Source of the DNA: Helcococcus bovis
Lineage (GTDB): Bacteria > Bacillota > Clostridia > Tissierellales > Peptoniphilaceae
Reading direction: 5' to 3' (one strand)
NCBI RefSeq assembly: GCF_046035435.1
Contig: NZ_JBFNFH010000001.1
DNA: 64,000 nucleotides
This document shows, piece after piece, positions 1-8,085 of this stretch (positions are counted from its first letter, which is position 1; each line of letters begins with the position of its first letter). Both the position numbers and the translations under genes were made by a program. Under the pieces are notes generated by a model. It was not told the DNA's origin and ran no database searches. It saw only the letters and a program-made list of their open reading frames with translations.

Positions 1-767
1 TATAAACTCTGGTCATCATCACCTACAACGCAAATATTTTGATTTTCATTTAATAATTCAAAAATAATTTTTTCTTGAATAACATTTGTATCTTGGTATT
101 CATCAATCATCATGTAATTTATTTTTTTTCTAAGTTCATCTCTAATAGCAGGATTTTCCTTCAAGAGTTTATATGTATATAGTAAAACGTGCGAGAAATC
201 CAACATATTGTATTGCTTCAAAATATTTTCATACATTTCTACAATTTTAAGATAAATATTCAACCTTTCATCACTTGATTGTCTTTCTAATATTCCATCT
301 TCACAAATTTTATTGATTATCTTAGCTATATCTCTTACTTCCCTATTTCTATTGATCACAAAATTATATCCTTCAATTTTTCTAAAAAAAGGCAGAAATC
401 TATTAATTAAATATTTTTGTTCTATTGTATCTATTTGAATATATCCTCTTTTTAATGGTGTAAATTCTATATATTCTTCTAAAATCCTTCTTGCAATAGA
501 ATGAAAATTCCCAATCATCATATCATTTACATCTTTATGTAAATTTAATTCACTAAATTTTAATGATAATCTATCAATTAATTCAAAAGATGCTTTATTT
601 GTAAATGTTGAAATCATAATTTGTGAAGGATCAATATTCAAATTGGCAACCATATTTATTACACGTTGAACCAATGTATAAGTCTTACCTGTGCCTGGTC
701 CCGCAATAATCAATACTGGTCCATCTATTTTATTTATAGCTTCTTCTTGTTTAACATTTATATTCAT
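1..767 (-). CDS. UvrD/PcrA-like superfamily 1 DNA helicase, N-terminal part
   Basis: ATP-dependent 3'-5' DNA helicase of the UvrD/Rep/PcrA family. The gene runs off the left edge, so only about 255 N-terminal residues are visible. Reading the minus strand from the ATG at 767 gives Walker A GPGTGKT near residue 25, a TFTNKA-like motif Ia, the Walker B/motif II DEYQDTN near residue 220, and GDDDQSLY (motif III) at the window edge. A good ribosome site (AGGAAAG) precedes the ATG. It starts just downstream of the punA terminator, so it probably has its own transcript or is reached by readthrough. PcrA, UvrD or a Rep-like paralogue cannot be separated without the C-terminus. Confidence 0.9.
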   Translation of the reverse strand, partial: MNINVKQEEAINKIDGPVLIIAGPGTGKTYTLVQRVINMVANLNIDPSQIMISTFTNKASFELIDRLSLKFSELNLHKDVNDMMIGNFHSIARRILEEYIEFTPLKRGYIQIDTIEQKYLINRFLPFFRKIEGYNFVINRNREVRDIAKIINKICEDGILERQSSDERLNIYLKIVEMYENILKQYNMLDFSHVLLYTYKLLKENPAIRDELRKKINYMMIDEYQDTNVIQEKIIFELLNENQNICVVGDDDQSL

Positions 768-780
768 ATCTTTCCTTACT

Positions 781-805
781 AAAAAACCTCACAAACTGTG
801 AGGTT
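781..805 (-). terminator. Rho-independent terminator after punA
   Basis: A 9-bp stem (AACCTCACA / TGTGAGGTT, arms 785-793 and 797-805) with a three-base loop is followed on the minus strand by a run of T. It lies directly after the purine nucleoside phosphorylase stop codon and before the helicase start. Confidence 0.9.
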
Positions 806-809
806 AATT

Positions 810-1640
810 TTATTTTAGCGTTTTTGTAAAATCCAATACCAAATCAATAAAGTATTTTGATGCATTTTCACCAGCTTCAATTACTTCTTGCTCTGATAAC
901 TCAACTTCTGAAATACCTGTAGCTAAATTAGTAATTAGTGAAATCCCACAAACTTTCATTCCCATATGTTTTGCAGCCATAGCTTCGATAGCAGTTGACA
1001 TTCCTACTGCATCTGCGCCTAAAATACTTGCCATTCTTACCTCTGCAGGAGTCTCATATGCCGGTCCTGAAAATTGACAATATACACCATTTTGAACTGA
1101 AATACCTTTTTCTCTAGCTAATTTTTCAATAGTATCACTGTAATCTTTATTATAAACTTCAGTCATATCAGGAAATCTTGTACCTAATTCTTTAACATTC
1201 GGCCCCATTAATGGAGATTCAACAAATTGTGTCAAATGATCTCTGATAATCATCAAATCACCAATGCTAAAGTTTTTATTAACTCCTCCAGCCGCATTTG
1301 TAACGATAAGCGTCTTAGCACCCATCATCCCCATTAATCTAGTAGGAATGACAGTGTCTGAAGCACTATATCCTTCATATCTATGCACTCTCCCTTGCAT
1401 GATTACAGTAGGAATGCCGTGAATATACGTAAATACAAATCTTCCCTTATGACCTGGAGCTGTTGAAACTGGAAATCCTTCAATGTCTGAATATGAAATT
1501 TCTTGTTCAACTTCAACTACATCGGCTAATTTTCCTAATCCTGACCCTAATGTAATTGCTAGTTCAGGCTTAAAATCTATTTTTTTTACTAAATCATCAT
1601 ATGCTGTTTTTAATTTTTCATAAATAATATTATCTGTCAT
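810..1640 (-). CDS. punA: Purine nucleoside phosphorylase
   Basis: Class I (trimeric) purine nucleoside phosphorylase, which splits (deoxy)inosine and (deoxy)guanosine with phosphate in purine salvage; cytosolic. The 276-aa length is normal. Visible signatures are LGSGLG (residues 31-36, phosphate-binding serine), PGHKGR (about 62-67), MQGRVHRYEGY (81-91), TNAAGG (114-119), FSGPAYETPAE and the C-terminal VGMSTAIEA. The ATG at 1640 has an AAGGAG ribosome site. It is a single-gene unit bounded by hairpins on both sides. A second, unrelated-looking nucleoside phosphorylase lies at 43 kb. Confidence 0.95.
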   Translation of the reverse strand: MTDNIIYEKLKTAYDDLVKKIDFKPELAITLGSGLGKLADVVEVEQEISYSDIEGFPVSTAPGHKGRFVFTYIHGIPTVIMQGRVHRYEGYSASDTVIPTRLMGMMGAKTLIVTNAAGGVNKNFSIGDLMIIRDHLTQFVESPLMGPNVKELGTRFPDMTEVYNKDYSDTIEKLAREKGISVQNGVYCQFSGPAYETPAEVRMASILGADAVGMSTAIEAMAAKHMGMKVCGISLITNLATGISEVELSEQEVIEAGENASKYFIDLVLDFTKTLK

Positions 1641-1682
1641 ATTATCTCCTTAATATATTCTTATTTTAATTATATAATATAA

Positions 1683-1726
1683 ACAAAAAAAATAATAGGC
1701 TTAATGCTTACGCATCTTGCCTATTA
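1683..1726 (-). terminator. Terminator after NlpC/P60 gene
   Basis: Stem TAATAGGC (1693-1700) pairs with GCCTATTA (1719-1726). An inner ATGC-GTAA-GCAT hairpin sits in the loop, and a T-rich tract follows on the minus strand. Confidence 0.85.
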
Positions 1727-1742
1727 TAATTTTCAAATCAGA

Positions 1743-3191
1743 TTAATATCTTCTTGCTCCAACATAATTATTTTGATACCATGAAGAATAAAAATTACTT
1801 ACAATAACTCCTGTATCTTCTGTTGATGCATGTATAACATTTCCGTTACCATCGTATATACCAACATGGTATATATCATTTACTGAATTACCAAAAAATA
1901 CTAAATCACCTGCTTGTAAATTATCCATACTTACAGATTGTCCACCATAAAATTGTCCTTGTGCTCCTCTTGATAAAACAATACCTCTTGTATTTCTAAA
2001 TACATAGCTTGTAAAACCTGAGCAGTCAAAACCAGTACTTGGACTAATACCACCAAATACGTAATTATAACCTACATATTGTCTTGCAAATCCAATTACG
2101 TCATAAGAATTATATTCTGAAACTTCTTCAACTACTTCTTTTTTTTCATCATCTTTAGATTTTTCTTGTTTTTTCTCTTTTTTTACTTCAGCAGCTGTTT
2201 CTTTTACATCTTCTTTAATTTCTTCTACTTTTTGTTCTTCTTTAATTTCCGCAACTGATTCTTTTTTAGTTTCTTTATTAGTATCTTCTTTTTTCTTTTC
2301 TTCTTTTACTACTTTTGTCTCAACAGCTTTTGTATGATTAGGATTTATCCAAGAACCTGGAACATCTTTATCAGTTGTAACATTTATCATACCGTTATAT
2401 CTTGTGTATATATAGTATTCTCCTGGATAAACTGTATTTACCGCATTTAACGAATTTGAAGCATTGTAAGCCGTCATAAATCCACTAACTTTTCTATCTA
2501 AAGTAAATTTGTTTTGATCTACATTATTGACAACTTCTTTAGTTTTTTCTCCAGAAATCACTTTTAATGTTTCTTTAGCTCCTTCAATAGATTCACTAAT
2601 TTTTGGTAGTTCATTTGAAATTTTTAATTCATTTTTTATAGAACTATCAAAATAAATCCACCCTCCTGGAACTCCCTTTTCTCTAGTAATATTAAATGCA
2701 CCATCATATTCTCTATATATATAATATCTACCTGGGAAGAATGTCCCTCTTTGATCAACTGAATTTTTTGCATCAGCAGCAGAAATATATATAGGTGTGT
2801 TTACATTAATTGTAATCATATCACCACTTAATTGTAAAAATTCAGTAGTTGATGTTTTAACTTCTTTAGCTTTAGACTTAGAATTAGAGTTTACTTTTTT
2901 ATTTTCCTCATTATCAGATGGATTAATCCATCCTCCTGGTTCTCCCGGTGTATCTGAAATATTTATGTAATTTCCAAATTTTCTATATACATAGTATTCT
3001 CCAGCTCCAAATCTTCCAGCTGCATTCTTTCTATTTTTAGCATCATACGCATTCATATAGACACTAACTTTATTATTAAGTTTATACATTTCATCATTAG
3101 CAGAAGACAATGATGGAAATAATAAAGCTCCACTTATTAGAGCTGTTGATAAAGCTGCAATACCAGCTTTTTTTAACAAATCTTTTTTCAT
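1743..3191 (-). CDS. Secreted NlpC/P60 peptidoglycan endopeptidase with three SH3-like repeats
   Basis: Exported cell-wall hydrolase of about 482 aa. The ATG at 3191 is preferred over one 24 codons upstream because it begins a clean signal peptide (MKKDLLKKAGIAALSTALIS..., cleavage likely after SSAN). Three SH3-like repeats follow, each ending in PGGW or PGSW and sharing GEYYVYR/GRYYIYR/GEYYIYT blocks. A Lys/Glu-rich linker of about 70 residues comes next, then a C-terminal NlpC/P60 domain. Its catalytic Cys is in FDCSGF, with His in YHVGIY and VIHAST. The family cleaves gamma-D-Glu-diamino-acid bonds in stem peptides. It is a single-gene unit with its own terminator. Confidence 0.92.
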   Translation of the reverse strand: MKKDLLKKAGIAALSTALISGALLFPSLSSANDEMYKLNNKVSVYMNAYDAKNRKNAAGRFGAGEYYVYRKFGNYINISDTPGEPGGWINPSDNEENKKVNSNSKSKAKEVKTSTTEFLQLSGDMITINVNTPIYISAADAKNSVDQRGTFFPGRYYIYREYDGAFNITREKGVPGGWIYFDSSIKNELKISNELPKISESIEGAKETLKVISGEKTKEVVNNVDQNKFTLDRKVSGFMTAYNASNSLNAVNTVYPGEYYIYTRYNGMINVTTDKDVPGSWINPNHTKAVETKVVKEEKKKEDTNKETKKESVAEIKEEQKVEEIKEDVKETAAEVKKEKKQEKSKDDEKKEVVEEVSEYNSYDVIGFARQYVGYNYVFGGISPSTGFDCSGFTSYVFRNTRGIVLSRGAQGQFYGGQSVSMDNLQAGDLVFFGNSVNDIYHVGIYDGNGNVIHASTEDTGVIVSNFYSSWYQNNYVGARRY

Positions 3192-3412
3192 CTTTTTACC
3201 TATTCCTGTAATATTTTTGTAACTTATGTATAAAATTATATATTTTTTGTAACCTTTTTGCAATTAATTCGGTAACTTTTTTGTTATATATTAATTTTTT
3301 GTAATAATATCTGCTCAAATTATATAAATAATTTTTATCAAAACAAATTAAATAATCTTAAATATTTAAGTTTTTCATTACTCTTAAATATCAAAAATAA
3401 AAGTGTTATTAA

Positions 3413-3446
3413 ATAAAAAAAGACTGACAAAAAATATGTCAGTCTT
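3413..3446 (-). terminator. Terminator of the opp operon
   Basis: A 10-bp stem (AAGACTGACA 3420-3429 / TGTCAGTCTT 3437-3446) with a 7-base loop and a T-tract on the minus strand, just past the oppF stop codon. Confidence 0.92.
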
Positions 3447-3455
3447 AAATCTTCA

Positions 3456-4400
3456 CTAGTTAAATTTTGAATACTCTTCCTTAAATTTAGCAATTTCTTC
3501 TTCTGTACAAAATACATAATGTTCTGGAGCAATCTCTCTTAACTTATGATTTTCTGTAACTTGACTTGCTAAACTTTCATCATATACATGAACTTCTTTT
3601 ATTTTTTCAATTTTTGGATCAGGTATCGGAACTGATTGTAACAATGATTTTGTGTAAGGATGAATTGGTGCTCTAAATAACTCTTCAGTTGGTGCAACTT
3701 CCACTATCCTTCCCTTTGTTATTACAGCAATTCTATCAGAAAAATATCTTACAACCGATAAATCGTGAGCTATGAATAAGTATGTTAATCCTTCTTCTTT
3801 CTTAAACTTGTTTAACAAGTTTAAGACTTGAGCACGAATAGAAACATCAAGAGCAGATGTAGGTTCGTCAGCGATAATTAATTCTGGACTCATAACTATG
3901 GCTCTAGCTATACCAACTCTTTGTCTTTGTCCACCTGAAAATTCATGAGGATATCTTGATTTATGTTCTGGTAATAATCCTACTGAATCTAATGCATTAT
4001 TTATTTTCGCTTGTCTATCTTCTTTGTCTTTATATAATTTAAAATTATCTAAACCTTCACCAACAATATGATCAATAGTTGCTCTTTCATTTAATGAAGC
4101 AGCTGGGTCTTGGAAAATCATTTGAATTTGTTTTTTTAACGCCTTTGATTTTTCTTTAGAAATATCTCCATTAATCTTTTCTCCCTTAAACATTACATCA
4201 CCATTGGATGTTTTGTTAAGTCTGATAATCGCTCTAGCAATTGTTGTTTTTCCCGAGCCTGATTCTCCTACTAGAGAAAATGTTTCCCCTTTATAAATTT
4301 GGAAATTTACACCTTTTACAGCAACAAATTTTCTTTTACCATTTGTAAAGGTAACTTCTAAATCTTTAACATCAACTAGTACTTCTCTATTATTTTCCAC
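3456..4400 (-). CDS. oppF: Oligopeptide ABC transporter ATP-binding protein OppF (AmiF-like)
   Basis: One of two cytoplasmic ATPases that power peptide import. The 314-aa protein has Walker A GESGSGKT near residue 44, the Opp-type QDPAASLN Q-loop, signature SGGQRQRVGIARA, Walker B LIIADEPTSALD and the switch His in FIAHDLSVV. The C-terminal PIPDP segment belongs to the oligo_HPY extension. It starts at GTG (4400) inside the 3' end of oppD, and the AAAGGAGGT ribosome site is embedded in the oppD reading frame. It is the last gene of the operon, before the hairpin at 3413-3446. Confidence 0.95.
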   Translation of the reverse strand: MENNREVLVDVKDLEVTFTNGKRKFVAVKGVNFQIYKGETFSLVGESGSGKTTIARAIIRLNKTSNGDVMFKGEKINGDISKEKSKALKKQIQMIFQDPAASLNERATIDHIVGEGLDNFKLYKDKEDRQAKINNALDSVGLLPEHKSRYPHEFSGGQRQRVGIARAIVMSPELIIADEPTSALDVSIRAQVLNLLNKFKKEEGLTYLFIAHDLSVVRYFSDRIAVITKGRIVEVAPTEELFRAPIHPYTKSLLQSVPIPDPKIEKIKEVHVYDESLASQVTENHKLREIAPEHYVFCTEEEIAKFKEEYSKFN

Positions 4401-5463
4401 TATAAGTACCTCCTTTTGATGTAATTTCTAACATTCTTTCATGTAAATTATTTAATGCAGAAGGTCTTTCAACCTTAGGTGCCTTTTCATGTAGCAACCA
4501 TGTCTTTGCATAATGTGTATCACTAACCTTAAACATTGGTGGTTCTAATTCAAAATCAATTTTCATAGCATATTCACTTCTTGGAGCAAATGCATCTCCT
4601 TTTATTTCTTTGAATAAACTTGGTGGAGTACCTTTTATCGCAAACAACTCTTTACCTTCTTCTTCAAGTTGAGGAAGAGATGATAATAATCCCCATGTAT
4701 ATGGATGTCTTGGATCATAAAATACTTCTTCTGCAGTACCATATTCAATAATTTGACCTGCGTACATAACTGCAACAGTATCAGCCACTTTAGCAACAAC
4801 TCCCAAGTCATGAGTAATATAAATTGTTGTAAATCCATATTCTATTGATAAATCTCTAATCAATTTAATAATTTGAGCTTGAATAGTAACATCTAAAGCT
4901 GTAGTTGGTTCATCACAAACTAAGATTTTTGGTCTACATGCTAACGCTATAGCAATAACAATTCTTTGTCTCATACCACCTGAATACATAAATGGATATT
5001 CATTAAATCTTTTTTCAGCTTCTGGAATTCCAACTTTTTCCATTAATTCAATAGCAATTTTCTTAGCTTCTGATTTTGATTTCTTTTGATGTTTTATAAT
5101 TACTTCAGAAATTTGATAACCAATAGTACGAACAGGATTCAATGAAGTCATTGGATCTTGAAATACTGTGGCAATTTTTTTACCACGAATTTCTAACCAC
5201 TCTTTATCAGTCTTAAATTTTGATAAATCTTTTCCTTCAAACCAAATTTCACCATTTGAAATTTTACCATTTTCATCTAACATTCCAGTAAATGTTTTAG
5301 TGAAAACTGATTTTCCTGATCCAGATTCACCTACTAAAGCTACTACTTTACCTTCTTCAAAATCTAAAGAAATTTTTCTTATAGCCGTCAACTCTCTGTC
5401 ACGAACTGCAAATTTTACTTCTAGGTCTTTTACAGAAAGTATTATATTTTTGTTATTTTCCAT
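4390..5463 (-). CDS. oppD: Oligopeptide ABC transporter ATP-binding protein OppD (AmiE-like)
   Basis: Second ATPase of the peptide importer, 357 aa. It shows Walker A GESGSGKSV near residue 45, QDPMTSLNPV, signature SGGMRQRIVIAIALA, Walker B LVCDEPTTALD and YITHDLGVV, then the oligo_HPY tail (GTPPSLF, FAPRSEYA). The length matches the AmiE branch of streptococci. An ATG at 5463 has a GGAGGTAG ribosome site. The last 11 bases overlap oppF, which implies translational coupling of the two ATPases. Confidence 0.95.
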   Translation of the reverse strand: MENNKNIILSVKDLEVKFAVRDRELTAIRKISLDFEEGKVVALVGESGSGKSVFTKTFTGMLDENGKISNGEIWFEGKDLSKFKTDKEWLEIRGKKIATVFQDPMTSLNPVRTIGYQISEVIIKHQKKSKSEAKKIAIELMEKVGIPEAEKRFNEYPFMYSGGMRQRIVIAIALACRPKILVCDEPTTALDVTIQAQIIKLIRDLSIEYGFTTIYITHDLGVVAKVADTVAVMYAGQIIEYGTAEEVFYDPRHPYTWGLLSSLPQLEEEGKELFAIKGTPPSLFKEIKGDAFAPRSEYAMKIDFELEPPMFKVSDTHYAKTWLLHEKAPKVERPSALNNLHERMLEITSKGGTYSGK

Positions 5464-5473
5464 AAACTACCTC

Positions 5474-6427
5474 CTAAACTTCATGATTACGTGGATCACT
5501 AGCATCAGCTAATGTTTGCCCTACAATATATAAGGAAACTGTTATTAAAGCAATAACCACAACTGGTATTATAAACAGATATGATTTTGATTGCATATAT
5601 TGTGAGTGGGCTTGTATTGTTCTACCTAATGATGGAATTCTTTCATCTAACCCAACTCCAACGAAACCTAAAAATACTTCAGTTGAAACATATCCAGGTA
5701 ACCTTGCAGCTGCTGATGTTACTATAATTGAAATCAAGTGAGGTAAAATGTTGTGTTTAATTATTTTCCACGTACTTGATCCCAATACTTTTGATGCCAT
5801 ATTATATTCTCTATCACGAATGATTAATACTTGAACTCTCATGAAATAGGCAAGTCCTACCCATGATGTTGCGGATAAAGCGAAAATTAACTGCCATACA
5901 CCAGATCCCAACACGTATGAAAGAATCATAACTATCAATAGATATGGAATATTTGATATAACATTATAAAAGTCCATCAAATAAAAATCTAACTTTTTAT
6001 TAAATCCCCAAATTGTTCCTACAACAATTCCTAATGTCATTGTTATCAATGTAGTAATAAATGATATTGTTAAACTTGTTCTAGCTCCTGCCCAAACCTG
6101 GTTAAATACATCTCTACCTACGTCATCTGTACCAAATAAGTGTTGTAAACTTGGTTGTAAAAAGTGTTTTGATCTATCATTAATATATCTTAAATCTAAG
6201 TTATCATATCCAGAAAATATTGGTTGTATAAATGAAATAGCTAAAACAATAACTAAAACAACTAACATAAATACAGCCACTTTAGATGCGAAAAACTTCT
6301 TAAATACTGATCCCCAATATGAATATTCAGGAGTAGCTATTTTTTCTGATTCTCTTGAATTTACTTGAACAAATTCAAACATATCATCTGTTAAATTATC
6401 TTTAGATAATATTTTTTCTTCAGTCAT
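5474..6427 (-). CDS. oppC: Oligopeptide ABC transporter permease OppC (AmiD-like)
   Basis: Inner-membrane permease of the peptide importer, 317 aa. A cytoplasmic N-terminal tail of about 50 residues precedes a first membrane helix (VAVFMLVVLVIVLAISF), then a short external segment. The five-helix BPD_transp_1 core follows, with an EAA-like loop (VLGSSTWKIIKHNILPH). GTDDVGRDVFNQVWAGARTS is the OppC/DppC N-terminal signature. Its ATG shares one base with the oppB stop codon (TAATG) and uses a GGAGAT site inside oppB, so the two permeases are coupled. Confidence 0.95.
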   Translation of the reverse strand: MTEEKILSKDNLTDDMFEFVQVNSRESEKIATPEYSYWGSVFKKFFASKVAVFMLVVLVIVLAISFIQPIFSGYDNLDLRYINDRSKHFLQPSLQHLFGTDDVGRDVFNQVWAGARTSLTISFITTLITMTLGIVVGTIWGFNKKLDFYLMDFYNVISNIPYLLIVMILSYVLGSGVWQLIFALSATSWVGLAYFMRVQVLIIRDREYNMASKVLGSSTWKIIKHNILPHLISIIVTSAAARLPGYVSTEVFLGFVGVGLDERIPSLGRTIQAHSQYMQSKSYLFIIPVVVIALITVSLYIVGQTLADASDPRNHEV

Positions 6428-7920
6428 TAGATATCTCCTTTCTTAGCATTTAATGAAATTCTTGGGTCAACCATTGTCAATAATATATCTCCAGCTAAAA
6501 GTGAGAATATTGATAATGTTGTAAATATAAATGTTAATGTAATAACCATATTGTTATTTACTGAATTAATTGCATCAGGTAACATCTTACCCATACCAGG
6601 AATAGCGAAAACTGATTCTGTAATAACAGCTCCACCAATTGCTAAAACTATAGATCCTGGTATACCATTTACTATTGGTATGATAGCATTTTTCAAAATA
6701 TGATTCTTAAATATTTCTTTTTGTGACAAACCTTTTGCTCTTGCAAATTTTACATAATCTGATGTAGATTGGTCTATCATGTATCTTCTTATCCATGTCA
6801 TAATACCTGATGTTGATAATATAGTTAAGATTAATACAGGCATTATATAAGATTTAATATTACTTGGTCCCAATTGTGGGAATTTATCTGGCAAGTTAAT
6901 CAATGAACCTAAATATTTCATGAAGAATATAAATGCCAATGAAGGTAAAGCTATTAAAATATTAATATATAAGATACCAATTTTATCTACTAATTTACCT
7001 TTATTTCTTGCCATTGCAATACCTGCTGGTAAAGCAAATGCATAAGCTAAAATCAATGTAACTATACCAAATAGATATGATGTACCTACCATTGATGGAT
7101 CTCTGGTGATAATATCTACTTCAGCATATTTGTCCTTAAATTTTTGTTCGTCTAAATGGTCCGTATTTTTCTTGTATCTCAATGAATACAAATCATCAGC
7201 AGTATTAGCTTTTAATCCTGTAGGATATGTAACTTCTCTTTTAACTGATGGTCCTTGAGGTGTTGTAATAACTTCTAATGTTGGTGTCCCTGGTTTTGTA
7301 GGGAATGAATTACCAAAATTTAATGATAAAAAGTTTGAATGTATAAACGGGAATGATGTATTAAAATATAGTTGATATTTATATTCACAACCATTACACA
7401 TTAATGCAGGTATACCATTATGATCAGTTCCAAAATAATATCCTCTATTTTCATCTAATTTTGGATTAGTTTCATCAACTATCTTATTTGGATGATCAAA
7501 ATCAAATAATTGTTTAAAATATCTAAAAATAATTTCGTATAAACCAAATTCTCTTGTAGCAATATATTGTCCTTGGTTTATACCTCCCTTTGTTAACTTC
7601 TCAATATTAAAGCCCTTATCCTTAAATACATTTATAACTCTTTGTTGTTCAGAACTGTCTTCCTTCAAACATTCATTAGCATCCTTTGATTCTAAACTAC
7701 ACATCGCTCCAATTGTCTTGTAGTCTAAATATCCTAATTGATCCAATGTATTATATCTATGAATAGTCTTTGCATTTCCTTGTAACTTGTTATAAGTTTT
7801 ATCTTGATCAAAAACTTTATTAACAGGAATTCCCTTAAATAGCATAGCTATTACAATTGCTACTACTATGAATATTGAAATGATCGACTTTATAACTCTC
7901 ATAAATAAATATTTTTTCAT
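6427..7920 (-). CDS. oppB: Oligopeptide ABC transporter permease OppB (AmiC-like, with large external insertion)
   Basis: Permease partner of OppC. At 497 aa it is far longer than the roughly 305-aa enterobacterial OppB and matches the streptococcal AmiC type. The extra sequence is a loop of about 230 residues between the first membrane helix (residues 8-28) and the transport core, containing CNGCEYKYQLYFN and other cysteines. The C-terminal core has RARGL-type loop residues (FARAKGLSQKEIFKNHILKNA) and ends in the usual VDPRISLN. A 166-bp gap containing a hairpin separates it from oppA. Confidence 0.93.
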   Translation of the reverse strand: MKKYLFMRVIKSIISIFIVVAIVIAMLFKGIPVNKVFDQDKTYNKLQGNAKTIHRYNTLDQLGYLDYKTIGAMCSLESKDANECLKEDSSEQQRVINVFKDKGFNIEKLTKGGINQGQYIATREFGLYEIIFRYFKQLFDFDHPNKIVDETNPKLDENRGYYFGTDHNGIPALMCNGCEYKYQLYFNTSFPFIHSNFLSLNFGNSFPTKPGTPTLEVITTPQGPSVKREVTYPTGLKANTADDLYSLRYKKNTDHLDEQKFKDKYAEVDIITRDPSMVGTSYLFGIVTLILAYAFALPAGIAMARNKGKLVDKIGILYINILIALPSLAFIFFMKYLGSLINLPDKFPQLGPSNIKSYIMPVLILTILSTSGIMTWIRRYMIDQSTSDYVKFARAKGLSQKEIFKNHILKNAIIPIVNGIPGSIVLAIGGAVITESVFAIPGMGKMLPDAINSVNNNMVITLTFIFTTLSIFSLLAGDILLTMVDPRISLNAKKGDI

Positions 7921-8041
7921 AATTAACTCTCCTTTCTCTATAAATTTTTCTATTTTTAGAGATAATTATATACCTAATATTATATAATAATTTTAAATAG
8001 ATTTCAAGCTAAAATGTTGAAATCATCATATTTATACTAAA

Positions 8042-8071
8042 TAAAAAAGAGGTTGAATATTTAATTCAACC
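8042..8071 (-). terminator. Terminator-like hairpin between oppA and oppB
   Basis: Arms GGTTGAAT (8051-8058) and ATTCAACC (8064-8071) with a T-run on the minus strand lie 15 bases after the oppA stop codon. Because oppBCDF continue in the same direction, it probably works as a partial terminator or an mRNA 3'-end stabiliser that keeps binding protein more abundant than permease. Confidence 0.8.
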
Positions 8072-8085
8072 CCTAAAATTTTATA

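Noticed and set aside
3338..3532. A 64-residue minus-strand frame between the NlpC and oppF genes
   Set aside because: It reads through the opp terminator hairpin and into the oppF 3' end in another frame, so it is not a plausible gene.
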